From Nitrospira_E sp052156535 (GTDB lineage: Bacteria > Nitrospirota > Nitrospiria > Nitrospirales > UBA8639), in the NCBI RefSeq assembly GCF_052156535.1, contig NZ_JBQKUP010000041.1, forward strand, positions 62,001 to 126,000: a DNA stretch of 64,000 nt. Direction: 5' to 3'. Below are positions 37,641 to 47,636 of the stretch, in pieces (positions within the stretch are counted from its first letter, which is position 1; every line of letters begins with the position of its first letter). Below the pieces are notes generated by a model. The model worked only from the letters and a program-made list of their open reading frames with translations. It did not search any database and was not told the DNA's origin. Both the position numbers and the translations under genes were made by a program.

Positions 37641-40600
37641 TTATGGAAGGGTCGCAGAGGACTGTTTTAATTCATCTTGCAGAGCGGCTTGCACCCGCTC
37701 GAATTCAGATTGCAATGATACGAAGATGGCTTGAGCTTTTTCAAGATTTTGAGTTTGTCCCATCTGCTCAAGTTGGAAGGCTAATTCGGCAAGTGGCTTG
37801 GCGCCAATGGTTCGTGAGCAACCTTTGAACGCATGCGCCACCTTGTTGAGGGAATCACTCTTGTTTTCCTGTATCGCCAGGTTGATTCCATCCATGTGTG
37901 TCACGGAATCCTGACAAAATTGCTCGATGACGGAAATAAAAAATGCAGGATCCTCATCTCCTCCCAATCGGCGTAGGTCTGCAAGAGTCGCCGAATCCAG
38001 GGGTGGCGAAAGGTCCGGTGTGGACGCTCCGGATAGGAGTGATGCCTCCTGATTGTCTAATTGATGAGATTCTGTTTCACCCTCATGGTTTCTCGTTGAA
38101 GAAGCCTGGAAGAGCCATTTTTCCAAGACATGTCTCAGATCTTCTAATTTCACCGGTTTGGATAAAAAATCATTCATGCCGGCTTCCAAACATTTTTTCC
38201 GATCACCAGCTATGGCGGCGGCCGTCATGGCAATGATAGGCAGTTGTGGAATGGTACGTTCTCGTTTTCGTATTTCCCTGGTAGCCTCAAATCCGTCCAT
38301 CTCCGGCATTTGACAGTCCATGAGCACACCGGCATAGGCGGTCCGTGTCATGGCTTCAACCGCTTCACGTCCATTTGCTGCAACATCCACCTGATAGCCG
38401 AGTGTGTTCAGCATGCGAACGCCGACTTTTTGGTTAACCAGATTATCATCGACCAGGAGGAGTCGTTGCCCTGAGCCTTTGCTCAGGTCCCTCGCGGGCA
38501 ATTGAATCGTGGTGGACGAAAGGGCCACGTCAGACCTTCTCATGACGTTTAATAGACATTGATATAATTGCTTGTAGCGAACCGGTTTGTAAACAAAGGC
38601 AGCAAAGTGCTTTTGAGTGAGGCTGTGAGTATTTTCGACACGTTTAATCAAAGGATTAAGCAAGATCAAGCGTATGGACGCCAACTGCGGATCGGCTTTA
38701 ATCGCTTTGGCCAGTTCGAGACCATCCATGCCAGGCATGTTCAAATCGATGAGAGCAAGGTGACAGGGTTCTCCGTTCAAGGCACGTTCCCGGAATAAGG
38801 ACAGGGCCTTCTCTCCATTTTCCGCTTGGATACTTTCCATGCCCCAATAGTTTGTATATTGTTGAAGTAGCATTCGATTTGTGGCGCTTTCATCGATGAG
38901 ACCAATACGCACACCCTCAAATTCGCGAGGCAAAACCTTATCGAGTATCCGGTGAGACTGTTGGCTGCCTAATCGGATGGTGAACCAGAAGCAGCTCCCT
39001 TGACCCAATTCGCTGTGGACTCCGATCGTTCCTCCCATGAGTTCAGCCAGCATCTTGGATATGGAGAGGCCTAATCCTGTTCCTCCGTATTTCCGGGTTG
39101 TGGAGCTGTCTTCCTGGCTAAAGGCCTGAAACAGTCGACCCTGGCCTTCAGGGGTTATCCCAATACCCGTGTCGGTAATCATGAATCGAAAAAGGCCTGT
39201 TCTGGAAGTTTCCTCTTCGGGTACAACCTGAACCACAATTTCACCATGAGTGGTAAATTTAATTGCATTGCCAATGAGGTTCATCAAAATCTGGCGAAGT
39301 CGTACCGGATCACCTTGGACGGTGGTGGGAATTTCCGGATTGATCGAGCTCATCAACTCTATCCCCTTTTCCTGAGCCTTAAGGCCTAACAGATCGACCA
39401 CGGCATCCACCGTCTCTCGAAAGTCAAAGTCTATCGTCTCGAGTGTCAGCTTGCCCGCTTCAATTTTTGAGAAATCGAGAATGTCATTGATGATTGTGAG
39501 AAGCGCATCACCCGAATCCTTGATCGTGAGCAGACAGTCTTGCTGGTCTTCGCTGAGAGGTGTGCCGAGCAAAATATCCGATATGCCGATGATGCCATTT
39601 AACGGCGTTCGGATTTCATGACTCATCATGGCCAGGAAGTCGGCTTTTGTTTTCGTCGCGGCTTCGGCTTCAGCTTTGGCATGAATCAAGATGGCTTCTC
39701 CTCGTTTGCGTTCCACCACCCGTCCAAGCTGTGCTCCGACATACCCCATGACTTCTAATAATTTCGCATCCGGCTCCATCGTTTCCGTCGAAAAAAACTC
39801 CAACACGCCTACCACCTGTTCCCCGATGATAATTGGAAATCCAAATCCAGCCTTCACGCCAATATCTTTTGCCTGTTTGGGTCTGAGAAAATGGGGATCC
39901 TGGGTCACATCCCGAATCCAACTGGGCTTTCCACTGGCCAACACCCGACCTGGAAGACTTTCGCCGGCTTGAAAATCGGTGTGTTCGGTAATGAAACGAA
40001 AGGTCTCAAAGCGTTCGGGATGTTCCAAATGCCAGAGGGCAGTGGGAATGAGAGTGTGGCTGGTATCTTCAGAGAGGAGATACAAGTGTCCGACAGGCCA
40101 CCCGGTATTCTGACAGATCAAATCCATACTGATTTGCATCGCGTCTTCAATAGTCGAGGATTCGTTTGTGGCCTTTGCAATCTCCTGAAAGAGTGTATCA
40201 AGTCTGGCCCCATAGGCTAGGGCGGCATCCATTTCTTGGCGTCGTCGTTGCTCCGTATTGATCGTGTCTAATACCAGGTTATATTCTTCCGCGATCTGGC
40301 CAACCTCCGTATGAGGCTCTGAAAGGACATGACGGGTAAAGTCATGACCGGTTCGTTGCTCTTCCATTTGGACAAGAAGATCCAGAATGGCCGTGCCGGC
40401 GCCATGTTCTGTCATGTTGAGCCCGATTCGTTCCTCCTCGGCTGTGACACGGAGGGGTACCCATTGATTGATCAGCCTGAGAATGGCGAAGCCCATACCA
40501 AATGCCCAAAAGAAACAGATTGCACTACCTAGAATTTGAATGCCCGCTTGTTCCCAGACGGTGAGCCCTGTGCCCCAGGAGTCCGGAGTACTCAAGAAAG

Positions 40601-41594
40601 GAAAGACAACGGTGCCCCACACCCCTACGCAGGCATGAACGGGTACGACGCCTATAGCGTCGTCAATGTGCAAACGTTCAAGAATGATGGTCGCTCCGAC
40701 ACAGATAATTCCGGCTCCGACGCCGATGAGAATCGTGCCTCCAGGCGACATGATATTGGCGGAAGCGGAAATACTGACCAGACCGGCCAGAACACCGTTA
40801 AGGGCATAACTGACATCCGGCCGTTTCAGGTGATACCAGCTTAATGCAAGAGCCGCCAGCGCACCTGTGGCTCCGGCAAGGGTTGTATTCACCAGAATCT
40901 GCGAGGTTTTATGGGTAAACTCGAGACTACTTCCTCCGTTAAAACCGTACCATCCGAACCACAGCAACAAGACTCCAAGCGTGGCTAATGGCAGATTCTG
41001 GCCCTGGATAGGCACGGCATTGTCCGAAAAGCGACCATGCCGGGGTCCGATGACCAAAACGGCCGCCAACGCCACCCAACCTCCCGTCGAATGGACGACG
41101 GTTGAGCCGGCAAAGTCAATAAATCCGAGTTGATTCAACCATCCGATGTTCTGCCCTGTGGCTAATCCTCCCCACATCCAATGGCCAACAATGGGATAGA
41201 TGAGAAGAGACACAATGAGGCTGGTAACCAAATACCCAGTAAATCGCATCCGTTCGGCAACGGCACCGGAGACGAGGGTTGTGGCAGTCCCACAAAATAC
41301 CATCTGAAAGAAAAAAAACGCCCACAGCCATCTCTGCTCGTGTGCATCAAAAAGAAACCACTCCGTGCCGATGAGGCCGGCTGCCGTTGGTCCGTGCATG
41401 AACGCAAATCCTGCCACCCAAAAGGCGAGGGAAGAGGTACAAAAGTCAACCAGGTTTTTGATCGCGACGTTGATGCTATTTTTGGCTCGAACACGACCTG
41501 TTTCCAAACAGGTAAATCCCCCTTGCATGAGCATGACGAGGGCCCCACAGATCAACAGCCATAAAACATCAATGTTTGAAGCATTGTCAGGCAT
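37641..41594 (-). CDS. Ammonium transporter-fused hybrid sensor histidine kinase (Amt-GAF-HisKA-HATPase-REC-REC-HPt)
   Basis: A 1317-residue fusion. Residues 1-380 are an Amt domain with 11 predicted helices. Both pore histidines are kept: His168 in DFAGSTVVHSTGG and His320 in VVPVHACVGVWG. The pattern WFGWYGFNGGSS matches Amt signatures. After a linker come GAF (about 460-630), the dimerisation domain with phospho-His659 (MMSHEIRTPLNG), the ATPase domain (GDPVRLRQILMNLIGNAIKF; GGTGLGLSIS), receiver 1 (Asp950), receiver 2 (Asp1093, LMDCQMPEMDG) and an HPt domain (His1254, AHAFKG). It should sense or transport ammonium at the inner membrane and pass phosphate along an internal relay. A comparable Amt-kinase (Ks-Amt5 of Kuenenia) is known. 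No response regulator is directly adjacent. Confidence 0.93.
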   Translation of the reverse strand: MPDNASNIDVLWLLICGALVMLMQGGFTCLETGRVRAKNSINVAIKNLVDFCTSSLAFWVAGFAFMHGPTAAGLIGTEWFLFDAHEQRWLWAFFFFQMVFCGTATTLVSGAVAERMRFTGYLVTSLIVSLLIYPIVGHWMWGGLATGQNIGWLNQLGFIDFAGSTVVHSTGGWVALAAVLVIGPRHGRFSDNAVPIQGQNLPLATLGVLLLWFGWYGFNGGSSLEFTHKTSQILVNTTLAGATGALAALALSWYHLKRPDVSYALNGVLAGLVSISASANIMSPGGTILIGVGAGIICVGATIILERLHIDDAIGVVPVHACVGVWGTVVFPFLSTPDSWGTGLTVWEQAGIQILGSAICFFWAFGMGFAILRLINQWVPLRVTAEEERIGLNMTEHGAGTAILDLLVQMEEQRTGHDFTRHVLSEPHTEVGQIAEEYNLVLDTINTEQRRRQEMDAALAYGARLDTLFQEIAKATNESSTIEDAMQISMDLICQNTGWPVGHLYLLSEDTSHTLIPTALWHLEHPERFETFRFITEHTDFQAGESLPGRVLASGKPSWIRDVTQDPHFLRPKQAKDIGVKAGFGFPIIIGEQVVGVLEFFSTETMEPDAKLLEVMGYVGAQLGRVVERKRGEAILIHAKAEAEAATKTKADFLAMMSHEIRTPLNGIIGISDILLGTPLSEDQQDCLLTIKDSGDALLTIINDILDFSKIEAGKLTLETIDFDFRETVDAVVDLLGLKAQEKGIELMSSINPEIPTTVQGDPVRLRQILMNLIGNAIKFTTHGEIVVQVVPEEETSRTGLFRFMITDTGIGITPEGQGRLFQAFSQEDSSTTRKYGGTGLGLSISKMLAELMGGTIGVHSELGQGSCFWFTIRLGSQQSHRILDKVLPREFEGVRIGLIDESATNRMLLQQYTNYWGMESIQAENGEKALSLFRERALNGEPCHLALIDLNMPGMDGLELAKAIKADPQLASIRLILLNPLIKRVENTHSLTQKHFAAFVYKPVRYKQLYQCLLNVMRRSDVALSSTTIQLPARDLSKGSGQRLLLVDDNLVNQKVGVRMLNTLGYQVDVAANGREAVEAMTRTAYAGVLMDCQMPEMDGFEATREIRKRERTIPQLPIIAMTAAAIAGDRKKCLEAGMNDFLSKPVKLEDLRHVLEKWLFQASSTRNHEGETESHQLDNQEASLLSGASTPDLSPPLDSATLADLRRLGGDEDPAFFISVIEQFCQDSVTHMDGINLAIQENKSDSLNKVAHAFKGCSRTIGAKPLAELAFQLEQMGQTQNLEKAQAIFVSLQSEFERVQAALQDELKQSSATLP

Positions 41595-42109
41595 ACGATT
41601 GGCTAATCCATCATGGGAAAAATCCGGTGGCGTTGGTGAGAAAAGATGTACAGGGGGGACGGTATGGTTTCATATAAACAGTGCGGGATACCCCTCAGAT
41701 TGCTGAGCGGAGAAATGCGGACATGTGAGATATCCCATTTACAAGATGCTTCCCGGTTTGTCGGGGAAATTTTACTGATATAAAAAGGCATGCCTGTGCA
41801 TTGCGAAAGATTGACTTTCATTTTTTCGGCAAATAATTGGTTGAAATGAAGAAGTTTCCGCGAAATCCCCAGTTCAATTGCGTAAAAATTATTCATTTAC
41901 TCACTGAAGGTGAGACTCCTATACTTTGGTGTGATAGAAAATTCTTTGGGAGTCAGGAGGGAAGGTCGGTCAGAACATTTCTTCAAAAACTTGACGGGCG
42001 AAGGGAAGATGACATCAATGAACCCCAATGATTGGTGATGGGAAAGAGGGGTTGGAGTGGTCGAAAAGAAGATTTCAGCCATAGCATATTCAATCCAGGC
42101 GGAAGTGCA
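41595..42109. other. Intergenic region between Amt-kinase and cupredoxin genes
   Basis: About 515 bp between divergent genes. It should hold both promoters, but I found no convincing -24/-12 or -35/-10 elements by eye. Frames in it show no family features. Confidence 0.4.
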
Positions 42110-42895
42110 ATGATGAACAAATTCGGGATGTATGGCATGCTTGTGGTATTGGTGAATGGCCTGTGGCTGTTGGGCCTTCCGCGGTCTGCATTTCCCACGG
42201 TCGGCTGGGAAACGGGAGATATGGTGCTGGATTTCGGGCTGAATCTGGAATCCGGAGACCGTACGGTTTTGGTAGATAAAGTTGAGGTGGGAGAACCCTT
42301 TTTTGTTGAACTGACCTGGAAACTTAATCCGAAGCATTGTCGTTTGCATGTACAAACTTCTGAGGGGGATGGCCCGCCTTCTACTACCCTCGTCGTGGAT
42401 GACGGCCTATTCAGCGGAGTTGTTTCCCATGCAGTCTTTCAACAGGTAGATGAAGTGGTGGTCACCGCTCAGGAAGGCCATCGGTGTGAAATTCTCCCGT
42501 CCCACGATGAGTTTTTGGTGGTAGCCAGAGCTCCCCGGGCTCCTGTCCCTTCCGAAAAGGGTTGGGCCAACGCTCCGATTGGCGCAGTGGTGGTGCTGTT
42601 CCGGGCCACGACATTTTATTTGCCTCACGACGTGACGATTATGCCGGGCCACAAAGTCATGTGGATTTATGCCGATGGCGCGCAAGAACCCCACAGTGTC
42701 ACAAGTGGTGGGTGTCGGGTAAACGATTGCTCTGGTGGTGGGAAGCAGTTCAACAGTGGATTAAACCTTCATAAACCCGGACAGCGGTTCGAGCATGTGT
42801 TTAAGCATCCCGGTATATTTCCCTACCATTGCGACCTTCATTTAGGATCCATGCAGGGCACGGTGATTGTTAAAGACGCTCTTCCGATCCCTTAA
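42110..42895 (+). CDS. Exported cupredoxin-domain protein
   Basis: Signal peptide (core MLVVLVNGLWLLGL) and a two-part mature protein of about 235 residues. The N-terminal half (about 30-150) is beta-rich and unassigned. The C-terminal half is a plastocyanin-like copper domain: FYLPHDVTIMPGHKVMWIYA, then copper ligands His195 (EPHSV), Cys241, His244 and Met248 in FPYHCDLHLGSMQG. This is a complete type-1 copper site, so the protein should carry electrons or copper in the periplasm. ATG 42110 is used because it begins the signal peptide. Confidence 0.85.
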   Translation: MMNKFGMYGMLVVLVNGLWLLGLPRSAFPTVGWETGDMVLDFGLNLESGDRTVLVDKVEVGEPFFVELTWKLNPKHCRLHVQTSEGDGPPSTTLVVDDGLFSGVVSHAVFQQVDEVVVTAQEGHRCEILPSHDEFLVVARAPRAPVPSEKGWANAPIGAVVVLFRATTFYLPHDVTIMPGHKVMWIYADGAQEPHSVTSGGCRVNDCSGGGKQFNSGLNLHKPGQRFEHVFKHPGIFPYHCDLHLGSMQGTVIVKDALPIP

Positions 42896-43452
42896 TCAAC
42901 CCGCCTGCCTCTCTGCCTGCCCGAGTAAAAGCCTGCCGTTGATCCGGTTCGGTGGAAAAAAGTTTTTTCTACGGGCTGATGATGTTACAGATGAATCCTG
43001 GCACAGGCTGGTAAGAATGCTTTAGGGGGCAGCGTTGATTTTTCAGCATTTTGCGCTGAGCGATGGCTTTCCCTTAACGTATTGAGATTCCCGGCTAACA
43101 GAGAGGCGTGGAACCTTCAAGATGAGCGCGTCATGGCCTTCTCATCAACCGTTTTGAGCAGGTGTGGCGATATTTGGCATTTGCTCAGTTCAGACGGCAT
43201 ACATCAGAGGATGAGTGGTGTATAATTGAAGCTTTGCCGATCGGCATTCGGAATGGAAAACCCGTAAAGTTGTTCAACACGGGATGTCTGGTCGACAGGT
43301 ACCCGTGCTTTGCAGAACACCCATATGTCACATCAGAACCGCTACCAAGTGCATCGAGTGATGCGTTGTTCATCACGACCGGGAATGCCCTTGTGCCAGA
43401 GGTCGTGCCTGTTTGTTGATCGCTCAGGTTCCTGTACGATGATAGGGGAACG
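42896..43452. other. Intergenic region
   Basis: About 560 bp. It contains the palindrome GAAAAAAGTTTTTTC near 42956-42970. A frame at 43162-43419 shows no protein-like features and no ribosome site. No gene supported. Confidence 0.4.
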
Positions 43453-46400
43453 ATGTCCGTAGAACCCTTTGGTGTCCTGGAACACCTGAAAGTCCTCTCT
43501 CCGAATAATGTCTACTTCCTGGCTTCCAAGGCCTTTGTCCTTCGCGGATATGAGTATTATGCCCAAGGACGGCTCGAGTCTTATAGTTGGGACCGGACGC
43601 AGTCTATCTTGTCGGCTACGGTGCGAGGGGCGACCCAGTATCTGGTTCGGTTTGGTGTCCACAACGGGCAGCTGACCTTTTCCTGTACCTGTCCGGTGTG
43701 GACGCCTGAGTCGCATTGTAAACATGTCATTTGTGCTCTCCTGACCACAGTCAATCTCCTGCTTCCCGATACCTTCCGGATGCCCTCAACCAATTCCACT
43801 CAACGAGCGCTACTCCTGCGACAACTCATGGAACGCGCCGGGACCCCTTTGGCCTCAAAAACACCCACCCCTGCCGCTCCTCCACGGTTCGAGATTACTC
43901 TCTGCAATCACCACGGGGTGTCATCCATTCGCATTACCAACCATGGGAACATTTGCCAATCCTTTGCCGGGATGCCCACCGAGTTGGCCGTGCTGCTTCG
44001 AGCCACGCAGGATCCCGCATGGTCCGTCCAGGAAGGGTTACGGGATTTCCTGAAACATCACGGCCAGCATCATGCCTTGTTTTACGAGAATGCGGACGGA
44101 CGATTTCCTTTGGAATGGGCACCGGATGCGCTGTATACCACCAAGACAGAACTGGACATTCTCGGGTCGCACGTTTCGATTGCCGCCTGTTGTTTACGCT
44201 ATGGGGAGGTGCAACCGAACTCTTACGCCTGTCTGGGGTTTGCGGCTGATTTGAATGCCAAAAAGCTTGGGCCACTTGAGGATGAAGGTGGATGGGCCAT
44301 ATACGATCTGTTGTATGAGAACAGTCAGCGGGAACAGGTTATTGAACCTGCGGACCCGCTTAGCAGACCGTTGGCCCTGCCGGCGACATCCCACCATCGC
44401 GAAGGCCGGCTTTCATCGGAACGTCCCACCGGAATGGCAAGACCCACGTTTTCCATTCCGGTCGAACAATTTATCACCTTACAACTGGATATTCCCCTTC
44501 ATGAACAAGACCGAATCCTGCGGTCGGTGTTGCTCAAGTGTGCCGGGCAGGAGGTTCCACTCACTGATCACCGCCATTCCGGAAAGGCGCCAACCTACCA
44601 GTATCGCCTCACGTTCATTCCCGAGGCCATTCCGATGGATACGTCGGTATTGGATTTGGGGACAGGGGTCCTCCGCGCGGAATGTTGGCTCGGAGAAAGT
44701 CAGGGGCGACCCAGTGTGCCTATTTTCCGGATATTTCCATTTCTTGAACGAGCCAAAACCGTCTCGAGCGGATTGAAGGCAAAGAAACGCCGTGCACTCC
44801 TTTATGACACCTTTTTCCAATTGATCGGTCATCAGAAGCCAACGGACGTCAGGAAACTGGTAAAGGCCTGCATTGCTCAGGATGAATTCCGTCCATTTAA
44901 ACTGAAGGCGGAGGCCGAACAGATCCTTCAGCGATTTTCCTCGCCCGCACTTGAGCCCAGTGTGCGGCTGGTGGTTCACGATGGGCACTGGAGTGTGGTG
45001 ATGAACGATTGGGCGAAAGAAGCCTTACTCTATGCCATTCCATATACGCTGTGGGGACCCTCGCTTTTCGAGGGAATGGTGGAGCATGATGAAATGAGTC
45101 TGTCGCTCACCAACCTCTATCCCCTGCTTCCCGAGCTTCATGCAAAATTGCAGGAAGTCGGCATCGGGCTCTTCTATCAAGACCAGCCCATTACCACGTC
45201 GCAGTGGGATTGTTCGATCGATGCTCGACGGGCGTCAAGCATTGATTGGTTTGAACTTCGACCGGAACTGTTGTGTGACGGGGTGCGGATCGAAGCCAAG
45301 GATATAGAAAAAATTCTTGAACGGGGTGGAATGATGGAGGCGGACGGCATCATCCGGATTGTGGATCAGAACACCCAGGCCATTTTGCGCGCGTTTGCCT
45401 TCCTCTCCAATAAGCCCAGTATGGAACACCGGGAACAAAAAGCTGTCGTTCGTGTCCCGAAACTGCAAATCCTGGATTGGGTGGCCCTGAGAAAACGGGG
45501 GGTGACCGTCATTCTCCCTCCGGCGGATGAAGCCTTGATCAACCGGTTGCTGCATTTTGAGCAGATTGAGCCTATTCCCCTTCCTCAAGTCGTGGATGCG
45601 ACGGTTCGCCCGTATCAACAAGAGGGGTATCGATGGCTGGGGTTTCTCTATCAACATCGCCTGGGTGCGTGCCTGGCGGATGACATGGGATTGGGGAAGA
45701 CGCTGCAAGCCATTTGTCTATTCGCCGGGATTAAAGAAGGCCTCATCACAGCACCGGAACCGATTCAAGGTCCACACCTCGTAGTGCTTCCTCCCAGCCT
45801 TTTATTTAATTGGGAACATGAAATTTCCAGATTTTATCCCTCACTGACTATACAGTCGTATACCGGGAAGGAACGCACGTCTTCATTTGCGGGAGCCGAT
45901 GTGGTCCTCACGACCTACGGTCTGATCCGACGGGACATTGCGATCCTCGAAAAGATCCCATTTAATGTCATTCTGTTCGATGAAGCCCAGGCGGTCAAAA
46001 ACATTGTAGCCAGAACCACCGGTGCCGCAAGACGTCTCAAAGGGTATTTTAAATGCGTGATGACCGGAACACCCTTGGAAAATCATGTGGGAGAATATTA
46101 TGCCCTGATGGATTTGTGCGTGCCGGGTCTGCTGGGAGACTATGAAGAGGTCAAGGGGAAAATGAAAACGCCATCACCGGCGTTGTTAGAGACCATCATG
46201 CAGCGGAGCAGACCCTTTGTATTGCGTCGAACCAAAAGTCAAATCCTCAAAGAACTGCCACCGAAAATTGAGACGGATCTGTATCTGGAATTGACAGATC
46301 GCCAAAAGAGTTTATATCAACAGACGGTCACCAAAATTCGTTCGACCATTGCTGCCGCCTATCGAAGTCAAACACCCGCGCAGGCCCGGATCATCGCGCT

Positions 46401-46989
46401 GACGGCCATTCTCAAACTCCGACAGATCTGCTTGTCACCGCAATTGCTCAGTCCCGCGCATACCGAACTTTCCCCGAAACTTGAATGTCTCCTTGATCGC
46501 CTCAAGGAGCTTCTTGATGAAGGGCATAGTGCGCTGGTCTTCTCCCAATTTACGTCGTTTCTGGATATCGTCGAACAGGCTTTCGATGGGCATGAGATTC
46601 CTCATGTCCGATTGGATGGCTCCACACCGACGCCCACCCGAAAAAAACTGGTTCAGAAATTCCAGGAAGGAGCAAACCCGTCTATCTTTTTATTGAGTCT
46701 TAAAGCCGGCGGGCAAGGGCTGAATCTCACCAAAGCGTCTTATGTCTTTCACCTCGATCCCTGGTGGAATCCGGCCGTGGAAAATCAGGCGTCTGACCGT
46801 GCGCATCGCATCGGGCAAACGCAGAACGTGTCTATCATGCGGTTGCTCATGCGACATACCATCGAGGAGAAAATGATGGAATTGAAGCAGAAGAAATTGG
46901 ATCTCTATCACGCTGTCCTGGAAGGGGCCACTCCTCATGGCGGCGGAGCGTCTCTCTCACAAAAAGATTTTGATTTTCTTTTGGAATGA
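43453..46989 (+). CDS. SWIM zinc-finger SNF2-family helicase
   Basis: A 1178-residue DNA-dependent ATPase. The N-terminus carries a SWIM finger (Cys78, Cys80, Cys89, His91: FSCTCPVWTPESHCKHVICA). A middle region without clear domains follows, then the SNF2 helicase: DDMGLGKTLQA (about 742), LFDEAQAVKN (about 843), TGTPLENHVGEYYALMD and SDRAHRIGQ (about 1114). Bacterial SWIM/SNF2 proteins probably remodel protein-DNA complexes or act in repair or transcription recycling; the target here is unknown. The ion-channel gene follows after 23 bp. Confidence 0.92.
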   Translation: MSVEPFGVLEHLKVLSPNNVYFLASKAFVLRGYEYYAQGRLESYSWDRTQSILSATVRGATQYLVRFGVHNGQLTFSCTCPVWTPESHCKHVICALLTTVNLLLPDTFRMPSTNSTQRALLLRQLMERAGTPLASKTPTPAAPPRFEITLCNHHGVSSIRITNHGNICQSFAGMPTELAVLLRATQDPAWSVQEGLRDFLKHHGQHHALFYENADGRFPLEWAPDALYTTKTELDILGSHVSIAACCLRYGEVQPNSYACLGFAADLNAKKLGPLEDEGGWAIYDLLYENSQREQVIEPADPLSRPLALPATSHHREGRLSSERPTGMARPTFSIPVEQFITLQLDIPLHEQDRILRSVLLKCAGQEVPLTDHRHSGKAPTYQYRLTFIPEAIPMDTSVLDLGTGVLRAECWLGESQGRPSVPIFRIFPFLERAKTVSSGLKAKKRRALLYDTFFQLIGHQKPTDVRKLVKACIAQDEFRPFKLKAEAEQILQRFSSPALEPSVRLVVHDGHWSVVMNDWAKEALLYAIPYTLWGPSLFEGMVEHDEMSLSLTNLYPLLPELHAKLQEVGIGLFYQDQPITTSQWDCSIDARRASSIDWFELRPELLCDGVRIEAKDIEKILERGGMMEADGIIRIVDQNTQAILRAFAFLSNKPSMEHREQKAVVRVPKLQILDWVALRKRGVTVILPPADEALINRLLHFEQIEPIPLPQVVDATVRPYQQEGYRWLGFLYQHRLGACLADDMGLGKTLQAICLFAGIKEGLITAPEPIQGPHLVVLPPSLLFNWEHEISRFYPSLTIQSYTGKERTSSFAGADVVLTTYGLIRRDIAILEKIPFNVILFDEAQAVKNIVARTTGAARRLKGYFKCVMTGTPLENHVGEYYALMDLCVPGLLGDYEEVKGKMKTPSPALLETIMQRSRPFVLRRTKSQILKELPPKIETDLYLELTDRQKSLYQQTVTKIRSTIAAAYRSQTPAQARIIALTAILKLRQICLSPQLLSPAHTELSPKLECLLDRLKELLDEGHSALVFSQFTSFLDIVEQAFDGHEIPHVRLDGSTPTPTRKKLVQKFQEGANPSIFLLSLKAGGQGLNLTKASYVFHLDPWWNPAVENQASDRAHRIGQTQNVSIMRLLMRHTIEEKMMELKQKKLDLYHAVLEGATPHGGGASLSQKDFDFLLE

Positions 46990-47012
46990 ACCGTCGTTGA
47001 CCACGGGCATAC

Positions 47013-47450
47013 ATGTTTCTGACCTTATTTGTCACTACGGTGCTCGTCGCCTTGTCTGTCATGGTTCATTATGAAGTCGTCTGCCGAATTTTCATCTTCA
47101 TACCCCCTGGATCCGGACGACCAAGGTTAGGCGTCATCTGGGGCATCTTATTGGCGTTGATCGCGCATATCATAGAAATTTTGATTTTTGCGGCGGGGTA
47201 CTATGGTTTAATCTTCGCCAAAGAATATGGGACGTTCGTGGGGGCGTTGACTCCTGGATTTGAAGATTGTGTCTATTACTCTTTTGTCACCTATACGACT
47301 TTAGGTTTTGGCGATCTTATTCCAACCGGCCCGCTTCGCTTTCTCACCGGAATAGAATCACTGACCGGGTTGGTTCTGATTACCTGGACGGCGTCCTGCA
47401 TCTACCTCCAAATGGAAACCCTTCACCGCAAGAATACTAAGTCAGGGTAA
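47013..47450 (+). CDS. Two-helix potassium-channel-like protein
   Basis: A 145-residue membrane protein of the Ion_trans_2 type. There are hydrophobic segments at about 1-20, 40-65 and 110-133, and a pore loop YSFVTYTTLGFGDLIPTGPL. The filter reads TLGFGD, the form found in many bacterial K+-channel-like proteins. There is no regulatory RCK domain, so gating control is unknown. The gene is 23 bp after the SNF2 gene, which may mean a shared transcript. Confidence 0.8.
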   Translation: MFLTLFVTTVLVALSVMVHYEVVCRIFIFIPPGSGRPRLGVIWGILLALIAHIIEILIFAAGYYGLIFAKEYGTFVGALTPGFEDCVYYSFVTYTTLGFGDLIPTGPLRFLTGIESLTGLVLITWTASCIYLQMETLHRKNTKSG

Positions 47451-47529
47451 GAGAGTCGATGTCCCGCCATTTGGGAGGGCAATCTCTGCGGCTTGTCTTT
47501 TCTTCCCTATTGGGCAGGTTTTGGAAAAT

Positions 47530-47579
47530 TTACAATGTTGTGGTTCGTAATCGGAGGGCATTGGTAATGACCGAAACCG
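47530..47579 (-). pseudogene. 3' tail of a second copper P-type ATPase gene
   Basis: The minus strand reads AVSVITNALRLRTTTL and a stop at 47530-47532. This is the C-terminal end of a CopA-like ATPase and matches VSVITNALRLRTIKL at the end of the intact gene at 51299-53791. A 37-bp stretch (47541-47577) is identical to 51310-51346. Upstream of VSV the similarity stops abruptly and an IS30 remnant begins within 60 bp. Confidence 0.75.
47541..47577 (+). repeat. 37-bp direct repeat, left copy
   Basis: Begins TGGTTCGTAATCGGAGGGCA and ends ACCGAAAC. The identical sequence in the same orientation occurs at 51310-51346 inside the 3' end of the intact copper ATPase gene. The flanks differ on both sides. 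Confidence 0.9.
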
Positions 47580-47636
47580 CCCGAATCCTAAAACGTCGTG
47601 CACCACGGTATCCTTAGGCACCCAGGGGGGTGGTGT

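Noticed and set aside
41897..42355. Minus-strand frame of 152 residues over the cupredoxin gene start
   Set aside because: Antisense to a signal peptide and mature domain that are clearly coding on the plus strand.
43162..43419. Plus-strand frame of 85 residues before the SNF2 gene
   Set aside because: No ribosome site, no known motif, low protein-likeness.
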